In this document: in pieces, positions 34,875 through 44,559 of the stretch
How the letters are laid out: the number at the start of each line of letters is the position of its first letter
How positions within the stretch are numbered: position 1 is the stretch's first letter
Assembly (NCBI GenBank): GCA_963820035.1
Contig: CAWFYK010000004.1
Location: 62,001 to 126,000, forward strand
Direction: 5' to 3'
Source: JAWWPG01 sp963820035
Lineage (GTDB): Bacteria > Actinomycetota > Actinomycetes > Propionibacteriales > Nocardioidaceae
DNA length: 64,000 nucleotides
Notes under the pieces: model-generated
Told to the model about the DNA's origin: nothing
Seen by the model: only the letters and a program-made list of their open reading frames with translations
Databases searched by the model: none
Position numbers and translations under genes: made by a program

Positions 34875-35747
34875 ATGAATCGTCCTGTCCCCCGGCTCTC
34901 CCTGCGCCGGGCCGCTGTGCTCATTGCCGCCGTGACCCTGACAGCCGGTTGCTCAGGTGGCGGCGCGACGTCCGGCACGAGCGCAAACTCCCCAGGCGAC
35001 ACACCTTCCTCGACCGGATCGAGTACGACGACCGCTCCCCCGCCACCACCACCTCCCGCGGTCTCCGGGTGCCACCAGCTCGACTTCTCCGCAATCTCGC
35101 ACTACACCAACTCCGACCCGGTGGTGCCGTGTGGGAGGTCGCACACCAGCTACACCTTCGCGGTCCAGAAACTGCCACCGGACGTCAACGTGCCGGGGGC
35201 GAGCATCGGTAACAAGAGCATCCAGTCCGCCGCGTCGGCCGGCTGCGAGGCCGCCTTCAGCCGCTTCATCGGTGGGGACCCCACCCGACGGGCCCTGTCC
35301 CGGCTCAGCGTCACCTACTTCCTTCCCCCGCAGAAGTACTACGACCGAGGTGCCGACTGGGTGCGGTGTGACGTGGTCGCCCTGCAGTCGGCTGACGCGC
35401 TGGCTCCGCTGCCCCAACCACTCCAGGGCTTCCTCGACGACTCGCGCGCTCTCCAGGACTACGGCGTGTGCTCGGCAGGACAGCCGGGGGCCACCACATC
35501 GGCGCTGGTCATCTGCGGCCAGCCGCACACCTTCCGGGCGCTGACGGCGCTGCGTCTCGGCACCACGACCTCGCGCTACCCCGGCAAGGCGGTCGCCGGA
35601 ACCGCGGGGCAGAAGCGCTGCTCCACCTATATCGCCAACGCCCTCGGCACCAACAGCGGCTACACCTACGCCTGGACCTACCCGACCGAGTCCGACTGGG
35701 CGTCCGGCCAGCGCTTCGGGTTCTGTTGGAACAAGACGACCCACTGA
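34875..35747 (+). CDS. septum-formation-family-like lipoprotein
   Basis: 290 residues from ATG 34875. The signal ends in a lipobox (TLTAGCSGG, Cys at about residue 26). A long Ser/Thr/Pro linker with a seven-proline run follows, then a Cys-rich globular domain with pairs such as VSGCHQLDF...VPCGRSHTSYTFAV and KRCSTYIANALG...FGFCWNK. The C...C-x-x-x-H pattern resembles the actinobacterial septum_form domain (PF13845 type). It is probably an anchored extracellular protein; its exact role is unknown. Confidence 0.78.
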   Translation: MNRPVPRLSLRRAAVLIAAVTLTAGCSGGGATSGTSANSPGDTPSSTGSSTTTAPPPPPPPAVSGCHQLDFSAISHYTNSDPVVPCGRSHTSYTFAVQKLPPDVNVPGASIGNKSIQSAASAGCEAAFSRFIGGDPTRRALSRLSVTYFLPPQKYYDRGADWVRCDVVALQSADALAPLPQPLQGFLDDSRALQDYGVCSAGQPGATTSALVICGQPHTFRALTALRLGTTTSRYPGKAVAGTAGQKRCSTYIANALGTNSGYTYAWTYPTESDWASGQRFGFCWNKTTH

Positions 35748-35777
35748 CCGCGGCCTGCGCAGCGGTGCGAGCGTGGC

Positions 35778-36722
35778 TCAGAAGCCCAACCGGCGTAGCT
35801 GTTTCGGGTCGCGCTGCCAGTCCTTCGCGACCTTCACATGGAGGTCGAGGAAGACCGGAGTGCCGAGCAGCGCCTCGATCTGCACCCGGGCGGCGGAGCC
35901 GACGGCCTTGAGCCGTTCGCCTCGGTGTCCGATCACGATGCCTTTCTGACTGCTGCGCTCGCAATAGAGCTCGGCACGGATGTCGACCAGAGGTCGGTCG
36001 GCAGGGCGCCCGTCGCGCGGGGCCATCTCCTCGACGACCACGGCGATCGAGTGCGGCAGCTCGTCGCGCACACCCTCGAGCGCGGCCTCGCGGATGAGCT
36101 CGGCGACGAGGGTGGTCTCCGGCTCGTCGGTCAGCTCACCCTCCGGGAACAACGGCGGCCCCTCCGGCAGGCCGGCGAGCAACAGGTCCCGCAGCAGGTC
36201 GATGCGGTCCCCCTCGACCGCCGAGACAGGCACGATCTCGGTCCACTCGAACCCGTAGACCTCGCCCAGCCGTTGCACCTGCATCAGGTGCTCGGCGAGC
36301 CGGTCCGGCCCGACCAGGTCGGTCTTCGTCGCAACAGCCAGCTTCGGGATGCGCCGTAGCCCGGCGGTCTCCTCGACGAGGAACCGGTCGCCCGGCCCGA
36401 TCGGGTCGGACGCCGGCAGGCACACCACGATCACGTCGACCTCGGCCCAGGTCGCCCGGACCAGGTCGTTGAGCCGCTCCCCCAGGAGGGTCCGGGGCTT
36501 GTGGAGACCGGGTGTGTCGACCAACACGAGCTGCGCATCGGCACGATGCACCACACCTCGCACGGTGTGACGAGTGGTCTGCGGCTTCGCGGAGGTGATA
36601 GCGATCTTGGACCCCACCAGGGCGTTCGTCAGCGTCGACTTGCCCGCGTTGGGCCGCCCGACGATGCTCGCGAAGCCGCTGCGGAACGGTGGCCGCGCCG
36701 GGTCGGTCGCAGGTGTCGTCAC
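35778..36722 (-). CDS. era: GTPase Era
   Basis: 314 residues from GTG 36722, overlapping the CBS-protein stop; an ATG four codons upstream is also possible. G1 is GRPNAGKSTL, the G2 area is TTRHTVRGVV, G3 is DTPG, G4 is TKTD, and the G5 area is VSAVEGD. The C-terminal KH domain has HRGERLKAVGSAARVQIEALLG and ends in LRRLGF. It binds the 3' end of 16S rRNA and assists 30S assembly. YbeY, another 16S maturation factor, is in the same gene run. Confidence 0.96.
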   Translation of the reverse strand: MTTPATDPARPPFRSGFASIVGRPNAGKSTLTNALVGSKIAITSAKPQTTRHTVRGVVHRADAQLVLVDTPGLHKPRTLLGERLNDLVRATWAEVDVIVVCLPASDPIGPGDRFLVEETAGLRRIPKLAVATKTDLVGPDRLAEHLMQVQRLGEVYGFEWTEIVPVSAVEGDRIDLLRDLLLAGLPEGPPLFPEGELTDEPETTLVAELIREAALEGVRDELPHSIAVVVEEMAPRDGRPADRPLVDIRAELYCERSSQKGIVIGHRGERLKAVGSAARVQIEALLGTPVFLDLHVKVAKDWQRDPKQLRRLGF

Positions 36723-38098
36723 GCCTCGTCCCATGCGGAGTCGCGGACGGCCCCCGCGGTCACATCGGCGCCGTCATCGGCGGATGCCGTCTTGTCGCCG
36801 TCCACGCGTCGTTGTCCGTCGAGCGGCGGCTCCTCCATCCCCTCTCGGGTGATGACGACGGTGACGATCTTGTTGCGCCGACCGGCGAGACTCTCAGCCC
36901 GGAACCGCAGCCCCTCGCAGACGACTTCGGCACCGGGGATCGGCACCCGCCCCAGGTGCTTGGCCATCAGGCCTCCGACCGTCTCGATGTCCTCGTCGTC
37001 GATGCGCACCCCGAACAGCTCGGCGAGCTCGTCGACCGGCAGCCGGGAGCTCACCCGCACGCCGCCGTTGAGCCGCTCGACCTCCTCGGGGTCGACGTCG
37101 TACTCGTCAGTGATCTCGCCGACGATCTCCTCCAGCAGGTCCTCGATGGTCACCAGACCGGCCGTGCCGCCGTACTCGTCCACGACGATCGCGACATGGG
37201 TACGGCGGGCCTGCATCTCCCGCATCAAGTCATCGGCCGGCTTGGAGTCCGGGACATAGAAACAGTCGCGCATGACGGACTCGACACGTTCCGTCGACTC
37301 CGCCTCGTGGTTGTCGAAGACCCGCTTCGTGACGTCCTTGAGGTAGGCGATGCCGACGACGTCGTCGAGGTCGTCACCGATGACTGGCAGTCGCGAGAAG
37401 CCACTCCGCAGCGCAAGGGACATCATCTGCCGCAAGGTCTTGTGCCGCTCGATGAAGACCATGTCGGTGCGCGGCACCATCACCTCGCGAACCAGGGTTT
37501 CGCTGAGCTCGAAGACGGAGTGGATCATCTTGCTCTCGCCCGACTCGATCACCCGGGACAGCGCGGCCAGGTCGACGAGCTCCCGCAGCTCGGCCTCGGA
37601 GGCGAACGGCCCTTCACGGAAGCCCTTGCCGGGTGTGACGGCGTTGCCGATCAGGATCAGCACTTGGGCGACCGGGGCAAGCACGACGCCGAGCGCGGCA
37701 ACCGGTCCCGCGGCGATCGAGGCGACCCGCTCGGCATGCTGGCGCCCGACGGTGCGGGGCCCGACGCCGACGGCGATGTAGGACACCACGATCATCACGG
37801 CCGCCGAGACGGCGAGTGCGAGCCAGACGGGTGAGATCTCGTTGAGCGCCGCGCGCGTGACGATCACGATGGCGGTGGTCTCGCAGGCGACACCCGCGAG
37901 CAGGGCGGTGTTGACGAAGCGCGCCGGGTCGCTGACGATCGCGAGCAGCCGCGAGGCTCCCGGCCGGCCTTCCTCGGCGAGCTCCGACGCCCGTGCCTTC
38001 GACATCGCGCCGATCGCGGTCTGGACACTCGCCAGCAGCCCGGCCGCGAAGACGAGCGCCAGCGCGACGACCAACAGGAACACGTCCGTGGTCGTCAT
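36719..38098 (-). CDS. CNNM/CBS-domain membrane protein (hemolysin C/CorC-like)
   Basis: 459 residues from ATG 38098. The N-terminal DUF21/CNNM domain has three to four helices (VFLLVVALALVFAAGLLAS, VNTALLAGVACETTAIVIV, VWLALAVSAAVMIVVSYIAVGVG). Two CBS motifs follow: VREVMVPRTDMVFIERHKTL to SRLPVIGDDLDDVVGIAYLKD, and VESVMRDCFYVPDSKPAD to VAIVVDEYGGTAGLVTIEDLLEEIVGE. The C-terminal CorC/HlyC domain ends with GRVPIPGAEV and an acidic tail. It is likely a magnesium or cobalt exporter or regulator, in the ybeY-era operon. Confidence 0.92.
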   Translation of the reverse strand: MTTTDVFLLVVALALVFAAGLLASVQTAIGAMSKARASELAEEGRPGASRLLAIVSDPARFVNTALLAGVACETTAIVIVTRAALNEISPVWLALAVSAAVMIVVSYIAVGVGPRTVGRQHAERVASIAAGPVAALGVVLAPVAQVLILIGNAVTPGKGFREGPFASEAELRELVDLAALSRVIESGESKMIHSVFELSETLVREVMVPRTDMVFIERHKTLRQMMSLALRSGFSRLPVIGDDLDDVVGIAYLKDVTKRVFDNHEAESTERVESVMRDCFYVPDSKPADDLMREMQARRTHVAIVVDEYGGTAGLVTIEDLLEEIVGEITDEYDVDPEEVERLNGGVRVSSRLPVDELAELFGVRIDDEDIETVGGLMAKHLGRVPIPGAEVVCEGLRFRAESLAGRRNKIVTVVITREGMEEPPLDGQRRVDGDKTASADDGADVTAGAVRDSAWDEA

Positions 38099-38561
38099 TC
38101 GACGACGTCACCCGCCTTGACGGCCTGCCACTCGGCGAGCAGCCTGGCCTGCAGCCCGAACATCTCGCGCTCCTCATCGGGCTCGGCGTGGTCATAGCCG
38201 AGCAGGTGCAGGATCCCGTGGATCGTGAGGAGGTGCATCTCGTCCTCGGGGGTCCGCGAGTACGTCGGCGCTTGCGCCGCGGCGTACTGCGGGCAGAGGG
38301 CCATGTCGCCGAGAATGCCGTCCGGTTCCGGCTCGCCTTCACGGCCGGGCCGAAGCTCGTCCATCGGGAACGAGAGCACGTCGGTCGGCCCGGTCTTGCC
38401 CATGAACCTGGTGTTGTAGTCCGCCATCGTGGTCTCGTCGACGAGCTTCAGGCACAGCACGGCCTGTGGGTGGACGCGCATCCGCCGGATCGTGAAGCGG
38501 GCAAGGCGCGTGAAAGCCCCGAGATCGAGGTCCATCCCCGACTCGTTGAGGACTTCGACAC

Positions 38562-38565
<4 letters not shown>
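38095..38565 (-). CDS. ybeY: endoribonuclease YbeY (rRNA maturation)
   Basis: 156 residues. The zinc triad H-x3-H-x5-H is seen in HGILHLLGYDH near the C-terminus, and FMGKTGPTDVLSFPMDE is the second family signature. It processes the 3' end of 16S rRNA. It overlaps phoH upstream and the CBS gene downstream by four bases, the usual phoH-ybeY coupling. Confidence 0.96.
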
Positions 38566-39563
<998 letters not shown>

Positions 39564-39654
39564 CGTGCCACCATGCTACGGCGTGGGCCTCGGGCCGCCA
39601 TAGCGACTTTGTCGGCCTCGTGCGCTGGCGTACGGCGGGCGGTGCACCCAACGG

Positions 39655-40005
39655 TCAGCCAGGAGGCCACGTGAGCTCCCGTCCCCCCAGCACGTGCAGA
39701 TGCGCGTGGAAGACCGTCTGCTGGGCGGCGGCGCCGTTGTTGCACACCAGCCGGTAGCCGGCGGCGAGCCCTTGGTCCAGAGCGACCTGGCGAGCCAAGG
39801 TGAGGACGTCGACGGCCGACGCGGGGTCGGCGGCGGCGAGCTCGGGGAGCGTCGGGCTGTGCTCGCGGGGCACGACGAGCAGATGGGTCGGCGCTTGCGG
39901 CTCGACGTCGCGGAAGGCGAGCGCGCGCTCGCTCTCAGCGACGATCTCGGAGGGGATTTCCCCCGCGACGATCCGGCAGAACAGGCATTCGGGGTCGGTG
40001 GTCAT
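39655..40005 (-). CDS. HIT family protein
   Basis: 116 residues from ATG 40005, with GAGGAG upstream. CLFCRIVAGEIPSEIV at the N-terminus and HAHLHVLGGRELTWPPG with the histidine triad at the C-terminus are those of HinT-type nucleotide hydrolases (purine nucleoside phosphoramidases). It lies 32 bp after dnaJ, in the position where actinomycete operons usually carry rsmE followed by a HIT gene. Confidence 0.95.
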   Translation of the reverse strand: MTTDPECLFCRIVAGEIPSEIVAESERALAFRDVEPQAPTHLLVVPREHSPTLPELAAADPASAVDVLTLARQVALDQGLAAGYRLVCNNGAAAQQTVFHAHLHVLGGRELTWPPG

Positions 40006-40037
40006 CTGGTGCTCCTCGGGTGTGCGGCCGGTGGGGC

Positions 40038-41204
40038 TCATCGTCCCCCGAGCGCGTCTTTGAACCTGTCGAAGACGCTGCGGTGGCGGGACTCGATGTC
40101 GACGACGGGCTTCTCCTCGCCGCGCAGTCCTGCCAGCTGGCGCAGCAGATCAGCCTGCTCGGCGTCGAGCCGCGTGGGGGTCTCGACGGTGACCGTCGTG
40201 ACGACGTCTCCTCGCCCGTTCCCCCGCAGCCGGGGTACGCCGCGAGCCCGGGCCAGGAAGCGCTCCCCCGACTGGGTGCCGGCGCGAATCTCGAGCGGGA
40301 TCGTCTTCTCGACGTCGCTGGCGGCGGAGTCGACAAGATCGGCCTCCAGGGTGGGCAGCTCGATCGTGGTGCCGAGGGCGGCCGCCGTCATCGGGACCGT
40401 GACGGTGCAGAGCAGGTCGTCGCCGTGCCGGGTGAACACCGGGTGGGGCGCCACGTCGATCTCGACGTAGAGGTCCCCGGCCGGCCCGCCGCCGGGTCCG
40501 ACCTCGCCCTCGCCGGAGAGCTGGACCCGGGTGCCGGTGTCGACCCCGGCCGGGATCGACACGGTGATCGCCCGCCGGGCACGCACCCGGCCGTCGCCGG
40601 AGCACTCACCGCACGGGTTGAGGATGACGGTGCCGAAGCCGCGGCAGGTCGGACAGGGACGCATCGTGCGCACCTCGCCGAGGAACGACCGCTGGACGTG
40701 GCTGATCTCACCCTGGCCCTGGCAGGTGTCACATCGGGTCGGCTGGGTCCCGGGCGCCGTACCCGCGCCCGAGCAGACCGTGCACACGACCGCAGTGTCG
40801 ACCTTGAGCTCGCGCTTGACCCCGAACGCCGCCTCGGCGAGCTCGAGACCGACCCGCACGAGGGCGTCCTGGCCGCGTCGGGTGCGGGTGCGCGGCCCGC
40901 GCGACGCGCCCTGCTGTCCGAAGAACGCGTCCATGATGTCGGTGAACGAGAAGCCCTGCCCGAAGCCCGCTCCCGCATCGGCACCCGACATCGGGTCACC
41001 GCCGAGGTCGTACATCTCCCGCTTCTTGGGATCGCTCAGCACGTCATAGGCCAGCGTGACCTCCTTGAACCGCTCCTGCGTCTCGGCGTCGGGGTTGACG
41101 TCGGGGTGCAGCTGGCGGGCCAGCCGCCGGTAGGCCTTCTTGATCTCCTCGGGGGAAGCGTCGCGCGACACTCCGAGGATCTCGTACAGATCGTGGGTCA
41201 TAAC
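40038..41204 (-). CDS. dnaJ: chaperone DnaJ
   Basis: 388 residues from ATG 41204 (ATG 41210 is two codons upstream). The J domain has DLYEILGVSRDASPEEIKKAYRRLARQLHPDVN with the HPD motif. A Gly/Phe-rich linker (GAGFGQGFSF) follows, then four zinc-type CxxCxGxG repeats, some degenerate: CTVCSGAGTAPG, CDTCQGQGEIS, CPTCRGFGTVI, CGECSGDGRV. The C-terminal substrate-binding domains follow. The J protein partner of DnaK; it follows hrcA, as DnaJ2 does in Actinobacteria. Confidence 0.96.
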   Translation of the reverse strand, partial: VMTHDLYEILGVSRDASPEEIKKAYRRLARQLHPDVNPDAETQERFKEVTLAYDVLSDPKKREMYDLGGDPMSGADAGAGFGQGFSFTDIMDAFFGQQGASRGPRTRTRRGQDALVRVGLELAEAAFGVKRELKVDTAVVCTVCSGAGTAPGTQPTRCDTCQGQGEISHVQRSFLGEVRTMRPCPTCRGFGTVILNPCGECSGDGRVRARRAITVSIPAGVDTGTRVQLSGEGEVGPGGGPAGDLYVEIDVAPHPVFTRHGDDLLCTVTVPMTAAALGTTIELPTLEADLVDSAASDVEKTIPLEIRAGTQSGERFLARARGVPRLRGNGRGDVVTTVTVETPTRLDAEQADLLRQLAGLRGEEKPVVDIESRHRSVFDRFKDALGGR

Positions 41205-41254
41205 CATCAATTCGGGAGGGGTCGGAACGGGTCGCCGCTCATGCGTCGGCGGTG

Positions 41255-42277
41255 CTAGGCATCGGAAAGGATCTGGCTCACGTAGCGCGCCACGGCGTTG
41301 ACCGCGGCCATCGAGCCCGGGTAGTCCATGCGGGTCGGCCCGAGTACGCCGAGGGTCGCCAACGCCCGGTCACCCGGCCCGTAGCCTGTTGCCACGATAG
41401 ACGCCGCCACAAGCTGCTCATGGGGCACCTCGTGGCCGATCCGCACCGTCACCGTGCTCGGGGTGGTCGCCTCCCCCAACAGCTTGAGCAGCACGACGTG
41501 CTCCTCGAGAGCTTCCAGCAGCGGTTTGATGGACCGGTCGAACTCGTCGCCGAAGCGCATCAGGTTGGCGGTGCCGCCGATCGCCACCTTCTCGTCGGTG
41601 CGCTCGTCGGCGACGGCCTCCGCGAATACGGCGATGACCTGGGCGATGACGGCCGCGTCGGACGGGTGGAACGTCTCGGGGATCGTGCTCACCTGGCTCG
41701 CCGCATCGGCGAGCGAGTGCCCGACGGCGGCGACGTTGAGGCGGGCTCGAAGATCGGCGACCACCTCGTCGTCGAGGGGCCGGGAGAGCTCGACAACGCG
41801 CTGCTCGACCCGGCCGGCGCTGGTGATGAGCACGAGCAGCAGCCGGGTGCCGCTGAGCGTGACGACCTCGACGTGCCGGACGCTCGAGCGGGACAGCGTG
41901 GGGTATTGCACGATCGCCACCTGCTGGGTCAGCTGGGCGAGCAGCCGGACGCTGCGGTGGACGACGTCGTCGAGGTCGAGTGCCCCCTGCAGAAAGCTCG
42001 CGATGGCGCGCTTCTCGGCTCCCGTCAGCGGCTTGATGTCGGTGAGGTTGTCGACGAACAGCCGGTAGCCCTTGTCGGTGGGGATGCGCCCCGCGCTGGT
42101 GTGCGGCTGAGCGATCAGGCCGTCCTCCTCGAGCGCTGCCATATCGTTGCGGACTGTCGCCGACGAGACGCCCAAGCGGTGGCGTTCGACCAGGGCCTTC
42201 GAGCCGACCGGCTCGTGGGTCTGGACGTAGTCCTCGACGATGGCACGCAGCACCTCGAGCTTGCGGTCGTCGAGCAT
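41255..42277 (-). CDS. hrcA: heat-inducible transcriptional repressor HrcA
   Basis: 340 residues from ATG 42277, with GGCGGAG upstream. The N-terminal winged helix reads LDDRKLEVLRAIVEDYVQTHEPVGSK followed by LGVSSATVRNDMAALEEDGLIAQPHTSAGRIPTDKGYR, diagnostic for HrcA. The C-terminal GAF-like domain has FDRSIKPLLEALEEHVVLLKLL. It represses chaperone genes by binding CIRCE, and a CIRCE element lies 16 bp upstream of its own start. Confidence 0.97.
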   Translation of the reverse strand: MLDDRKLEVLRAIVEDYVQTHEPVGSKALVERHRLGVSSATVRNDMAALEEDGLIAQPHTSAGRIPTDKGYRLFVDNLTDIKPLTGAEKRAIASFLQGALDLDDVVHRSVRLLAQLTQQVAIVQYPTLSRSSVRHVEVVTLSGTRLLLVLITSAGRVEQRVVELSRPLDDEVVADLRARLNVAAVGHSLADAASQVSTIPETFHPSDAAVIAQVIAVFAEAVADERTDEKVAIGGTANLMRFGDEFDRSIKPLLEALEEHVVLLKLLGEATTPSTVTVRIGHEVPHEQLVAASIVATGYGPGDRALATLGVLGPTRMDYPGSMAAVNAVARYVSQILSDA

Positions 42278-42292
42278 CTCCGCCTCCTCGTC

Positions 42293-42317
42293 TGGCACTC
42301 CGGAACCCGGAGTGCCA
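42293..42317. promoter_or_regulatory. CIRCE operator of hrcA-dnaJ
   Basis: TGGCACTC - 9 bases - GAGTGCCA is a perfect inverted repeat with the 9-bp spacer that defines CIRCE (consensus arms TTAGCACTC/GAGTGCTAA). It lies in the 96-bp gap between hrcA and the divergent metallo-hydrolase gene, so it may affect both. Confidence 0.93.
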
Positions 42318-42373
42318 ATCTTACCCTCCCCGCGGCACATCGGCGGATCACGCACGCGTCCTAGAATCGGGCC

Positions 42374-43378
42374 ATGTCATCTCCCTGGGAGCGGGGCTTC
42401 GTCGAGATCGCCGACCGGTGCTACGTCGCCCGCTACCGCGAGTGGGACGTGAGCATCGGGGTCGTCGTGGGTACGGCGGGCGCGGTCGTCATTGACACCA
42501 GGGCCACCCTCGCGCAGGGTGAACGGCTGCGCGACGATGTCGCGCGGCTGCCGGGCCGGCCGGAGGTGCGTTGGGTGGTCAACACCCACGAGCACTTCGA
42601 CCATGTCTTCGGCAACGCGGCCTTCACGAGCGCGACGATCCACGCCCACGAGAACGCCGCGGCCGGCATACCGGGGACGGCAGCGGCCATCAAACGGCTG
42701 ATCGAGGCCGACCGGGAGCCTGACCCCGAGCATCCCGAGATCACCGACGAGGTGCTTCAGGGAGTCCTGGACACGGAGCCTCGGCTGCCCGACCGGACGT
42801 TCTCCTCGGTCGCCACTCTGGACCTCGGTGACCGCTACGTCGAGCTGCTCTACCCGGGACGCGGCCATACGGACGGCGATCTCGTGCTGCGGGTCCCGGA
42901 CACCGACGTGCTGTTCGCCGGCGACCTCGTGGAGGAGTCGGCCGACCGGGACGCGACGCCCGGCTTCGGCTCGGACTGCTGGCCGTTCGAGTGGGCTCCC
43001 ACCCTCGACCTGGTGATCGGCCTGCTGAGCGTCGACTCGCTCGTCGTACCCGGCCATGGCGCGGTCGTCGACCGCAGCTTCGTCGAGGCACAGCGCAACG
43101 ACATCGCCGACGTGGCCGAGATCATCAAGGGGCTGGCCAGCGCTCGGGTGCCGCTCGAGGAGGCGCTGGCGGCCGGTGAGCAGGCGGCTCGACCGGCACC
43201 GCTCGCGGCGAGCCTCGAACCCGGCGGCGCACCCGTGGCGGGTGGGACAGGTTGGCCGTTTGCGCCGCACTACCTCGACCAGGCCGTCCGGCGCGGCTAC
43301 CAGCAGCTCGATGTCGGATGGAACGGCGCGGGTGCCACGCTGCCCATCGTGAGCAGCGAGTCGGCCGCACGTGGCTGA
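42374..43378 (+). CDS. MBL-fold metallo-hydrolase
   Basis: 334 residues from ATG 42374. The metal motif is VNTHEHFDHVFGN (H-x-H-x-D-H). The third His is in YPGRGHTDGDLVLRVP, the bridging Asp in VLFAGDLVEES, and the last His in VVPGHGAVVD. A glyoxalase-II-like hydrolase of unknown substrate. It overlaps the DUF3097 gene by 8 bases and is divergent from hrcA across the CIRCE element. Confidence 0.92.
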   Translation: MSSPWERGFVEIADRCYVARYREWDVSIGVVVGTAGAVVIDTRATLAQGERLRDDVARLPGRPEVRWVVNTHEHFDHVFGNAAFTSATIHAHENAAAGIPGTAAAIKRLIEADREPDPEHPEITDEVLQGVLDTEPRLPDRTFSSVATLDLGDRYVELLYPGRGHTDGDLVLRVPDTDVLFAGDLVEESADRDATPGFGSDCWPFEWAPTLDLVIGLLSVDSLVVPGHGAVVDRSFVEAQRNDIADVAEIIKGLASARVPLEEALAAGEQAARPAPLAASLEPGGAPVAGGTGWPFAPHYLDQAVRRGYQQLDVGWNGAGATLPIVSSESAARG

Positions 43379-44213
43379 CGACCGCTACGGCCGGGACGTG
43401 CTCGGCACCGACTGGCGCGCGCCGAAGCGCGGCCGGTCGGCGACCGTCGAAGCGAAGCTCGGGATGGTTGTCGAGGACGCGACCACCGACTGGTGCGGGG
43501 AGGTGGTCCGAGTCGAGCGCGACCTCGGCACGGTGATCCTCGAGGACCGGCACGGCAGCCGCCGCACCTTCCCCCTCGGCCCAGGATTCCTGCTCGAGGG
43601 GGCACCGGTGGTGCTCAAGGCGCCGGCTCGCACCGCACCGACACGGGCCGTCCGCACGGCGTCGGGCTCCGTCGCCGTGGCCGGCGCACCCGCCCGGGTG
43701 GCGCGGGGCAGCCGGATCTTCGTCGAGGGACGCCATGACGCGGAGCTGGTCGAGCGGGTCTGGGGCGACGACCTGCGCGTCGAAGGCGTCGTCGTGGAGT
43801 ACCTCGAGGGGGTCGACCGGCTCGAGGAGGCGTTGGCGGACTTCGGTCCCGGCCCGGGACGGCGGGTGGGGGTGCTGGTGGATCATCTGGTCGCGGGATC
43901 GAAGGAGAGCCGGATCGCGGACGACGTGGCGCACGGCCCCGGGGGCGCGCACGTCCTCGTGGTGGGACATCCCTTCGTCGACGTCTGGCAGGCCGTGAAG
44001 CCGGCCACTCTCGGCATCGCCGGATGGCCCGACGTACCCCGGTCGGAGGAGTGGAAGCATGGCGTCGCGAAGCGACTCGGCTGGCCCTATGGGAGTCAGG
44101 CCGACATCGCCGAGGCCTGGCGGCGCATTCTGTCATCTGTGCATTCCTATGCCGACCTCGAGCCTGACCTGCTCGGCCGGGTCGAGCAGCTGATCGACTT
44201 CGTCACCGAGTGA
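43371..44213 (+). CDS. DUF3097 protein
   Basis: 280 residues from GTG 43371. It has the features I associate with actinobacterial DUF3097: an N-terminal small beta domain (GMVVEDATTDWCGEVVRVERDLGTVILEDRHG), then a Toprim-like part with RIFVEGRHDAELVERVWGDDLR, VGVLVDHLVAGSKESRIA and VLVVGHPFVDVWQAV. The Glu of FVEGRHD and the Asp-x-x pair of LVDHLV are in Toprim-like places. The function is not established. Confidence 0.85.
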   Translation: MADDRYGRDVLGTDWRAPKRGRSATVEAKLGMVVEDATTDWCGEVVRVERDLGTVILEDRHGSRRTFPLGPGFLLEGAPVVLKAPARTAPTRAVRTASGSVAVAGAPARVARGSRIFVEGRHDAELVERVWGDDLRVEGVVVEYLEGVDRLEEALADFGPGPGRRVGVLVDHLVAGSKESRIADDVAHGPGGAHVLVVGHPFVDVWQAVKPATLGIAGWPDVPRSEEWKHGVAKRLGWPYGSQADIAEAWRRILSSVHSYADLEPDLLGRVEQLIDFVTE

Positions 44214-44343
44214 CCGGAAGGCTGAGACTCGGGCGGATGAGATCGCGGTCTGACCGCAGCCTCCACCCCGTGCGCGGATACGTTCGCCAGGCGTGACAGC
44301 AGACGTCGTGACAGAGCCCCTGAATCCAAGCTCGCGTCGGCAT

Positions 44344-44559
44344 TCCAGAAGGCTCGGATCGTGGTGGCGAGAGTCTCGGATCGTGGTGCCGAAAGTCTCG
44401 GATCGTGGTGCCGAAAGTCTCGGATCGTGGTGCCGAAAGTCTCGGATCGTGGTGGCGAAAGTCTCGGATCGTGGTGGCGAAAGTCTCGGATCGTGGTGGC
44501 GAAAGTCTCGGATCGTGGTGGCGAAAGTCTCGGATCGTGGTGGCGAAAGTCTCGGATGG
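44344..44559 (+). repeat. 22-bp tandem repeat array 3 (10 units)
   Basis: Ten units with core CGAAAGTCTCGGATCGTGGT. Unit 1 is degenerate, units 3-5 have GCCGAAA, units 6-10 GGCGAAA, and all units before the last end in GTGGT where arrays 1 and 2 mostly have GTCGT. The last unit runs into the TAA stop of hemW at 44560-44562. It lies between the 3' ends of the convergent DUF3097 and hemW genes. Confidence 0.97.
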
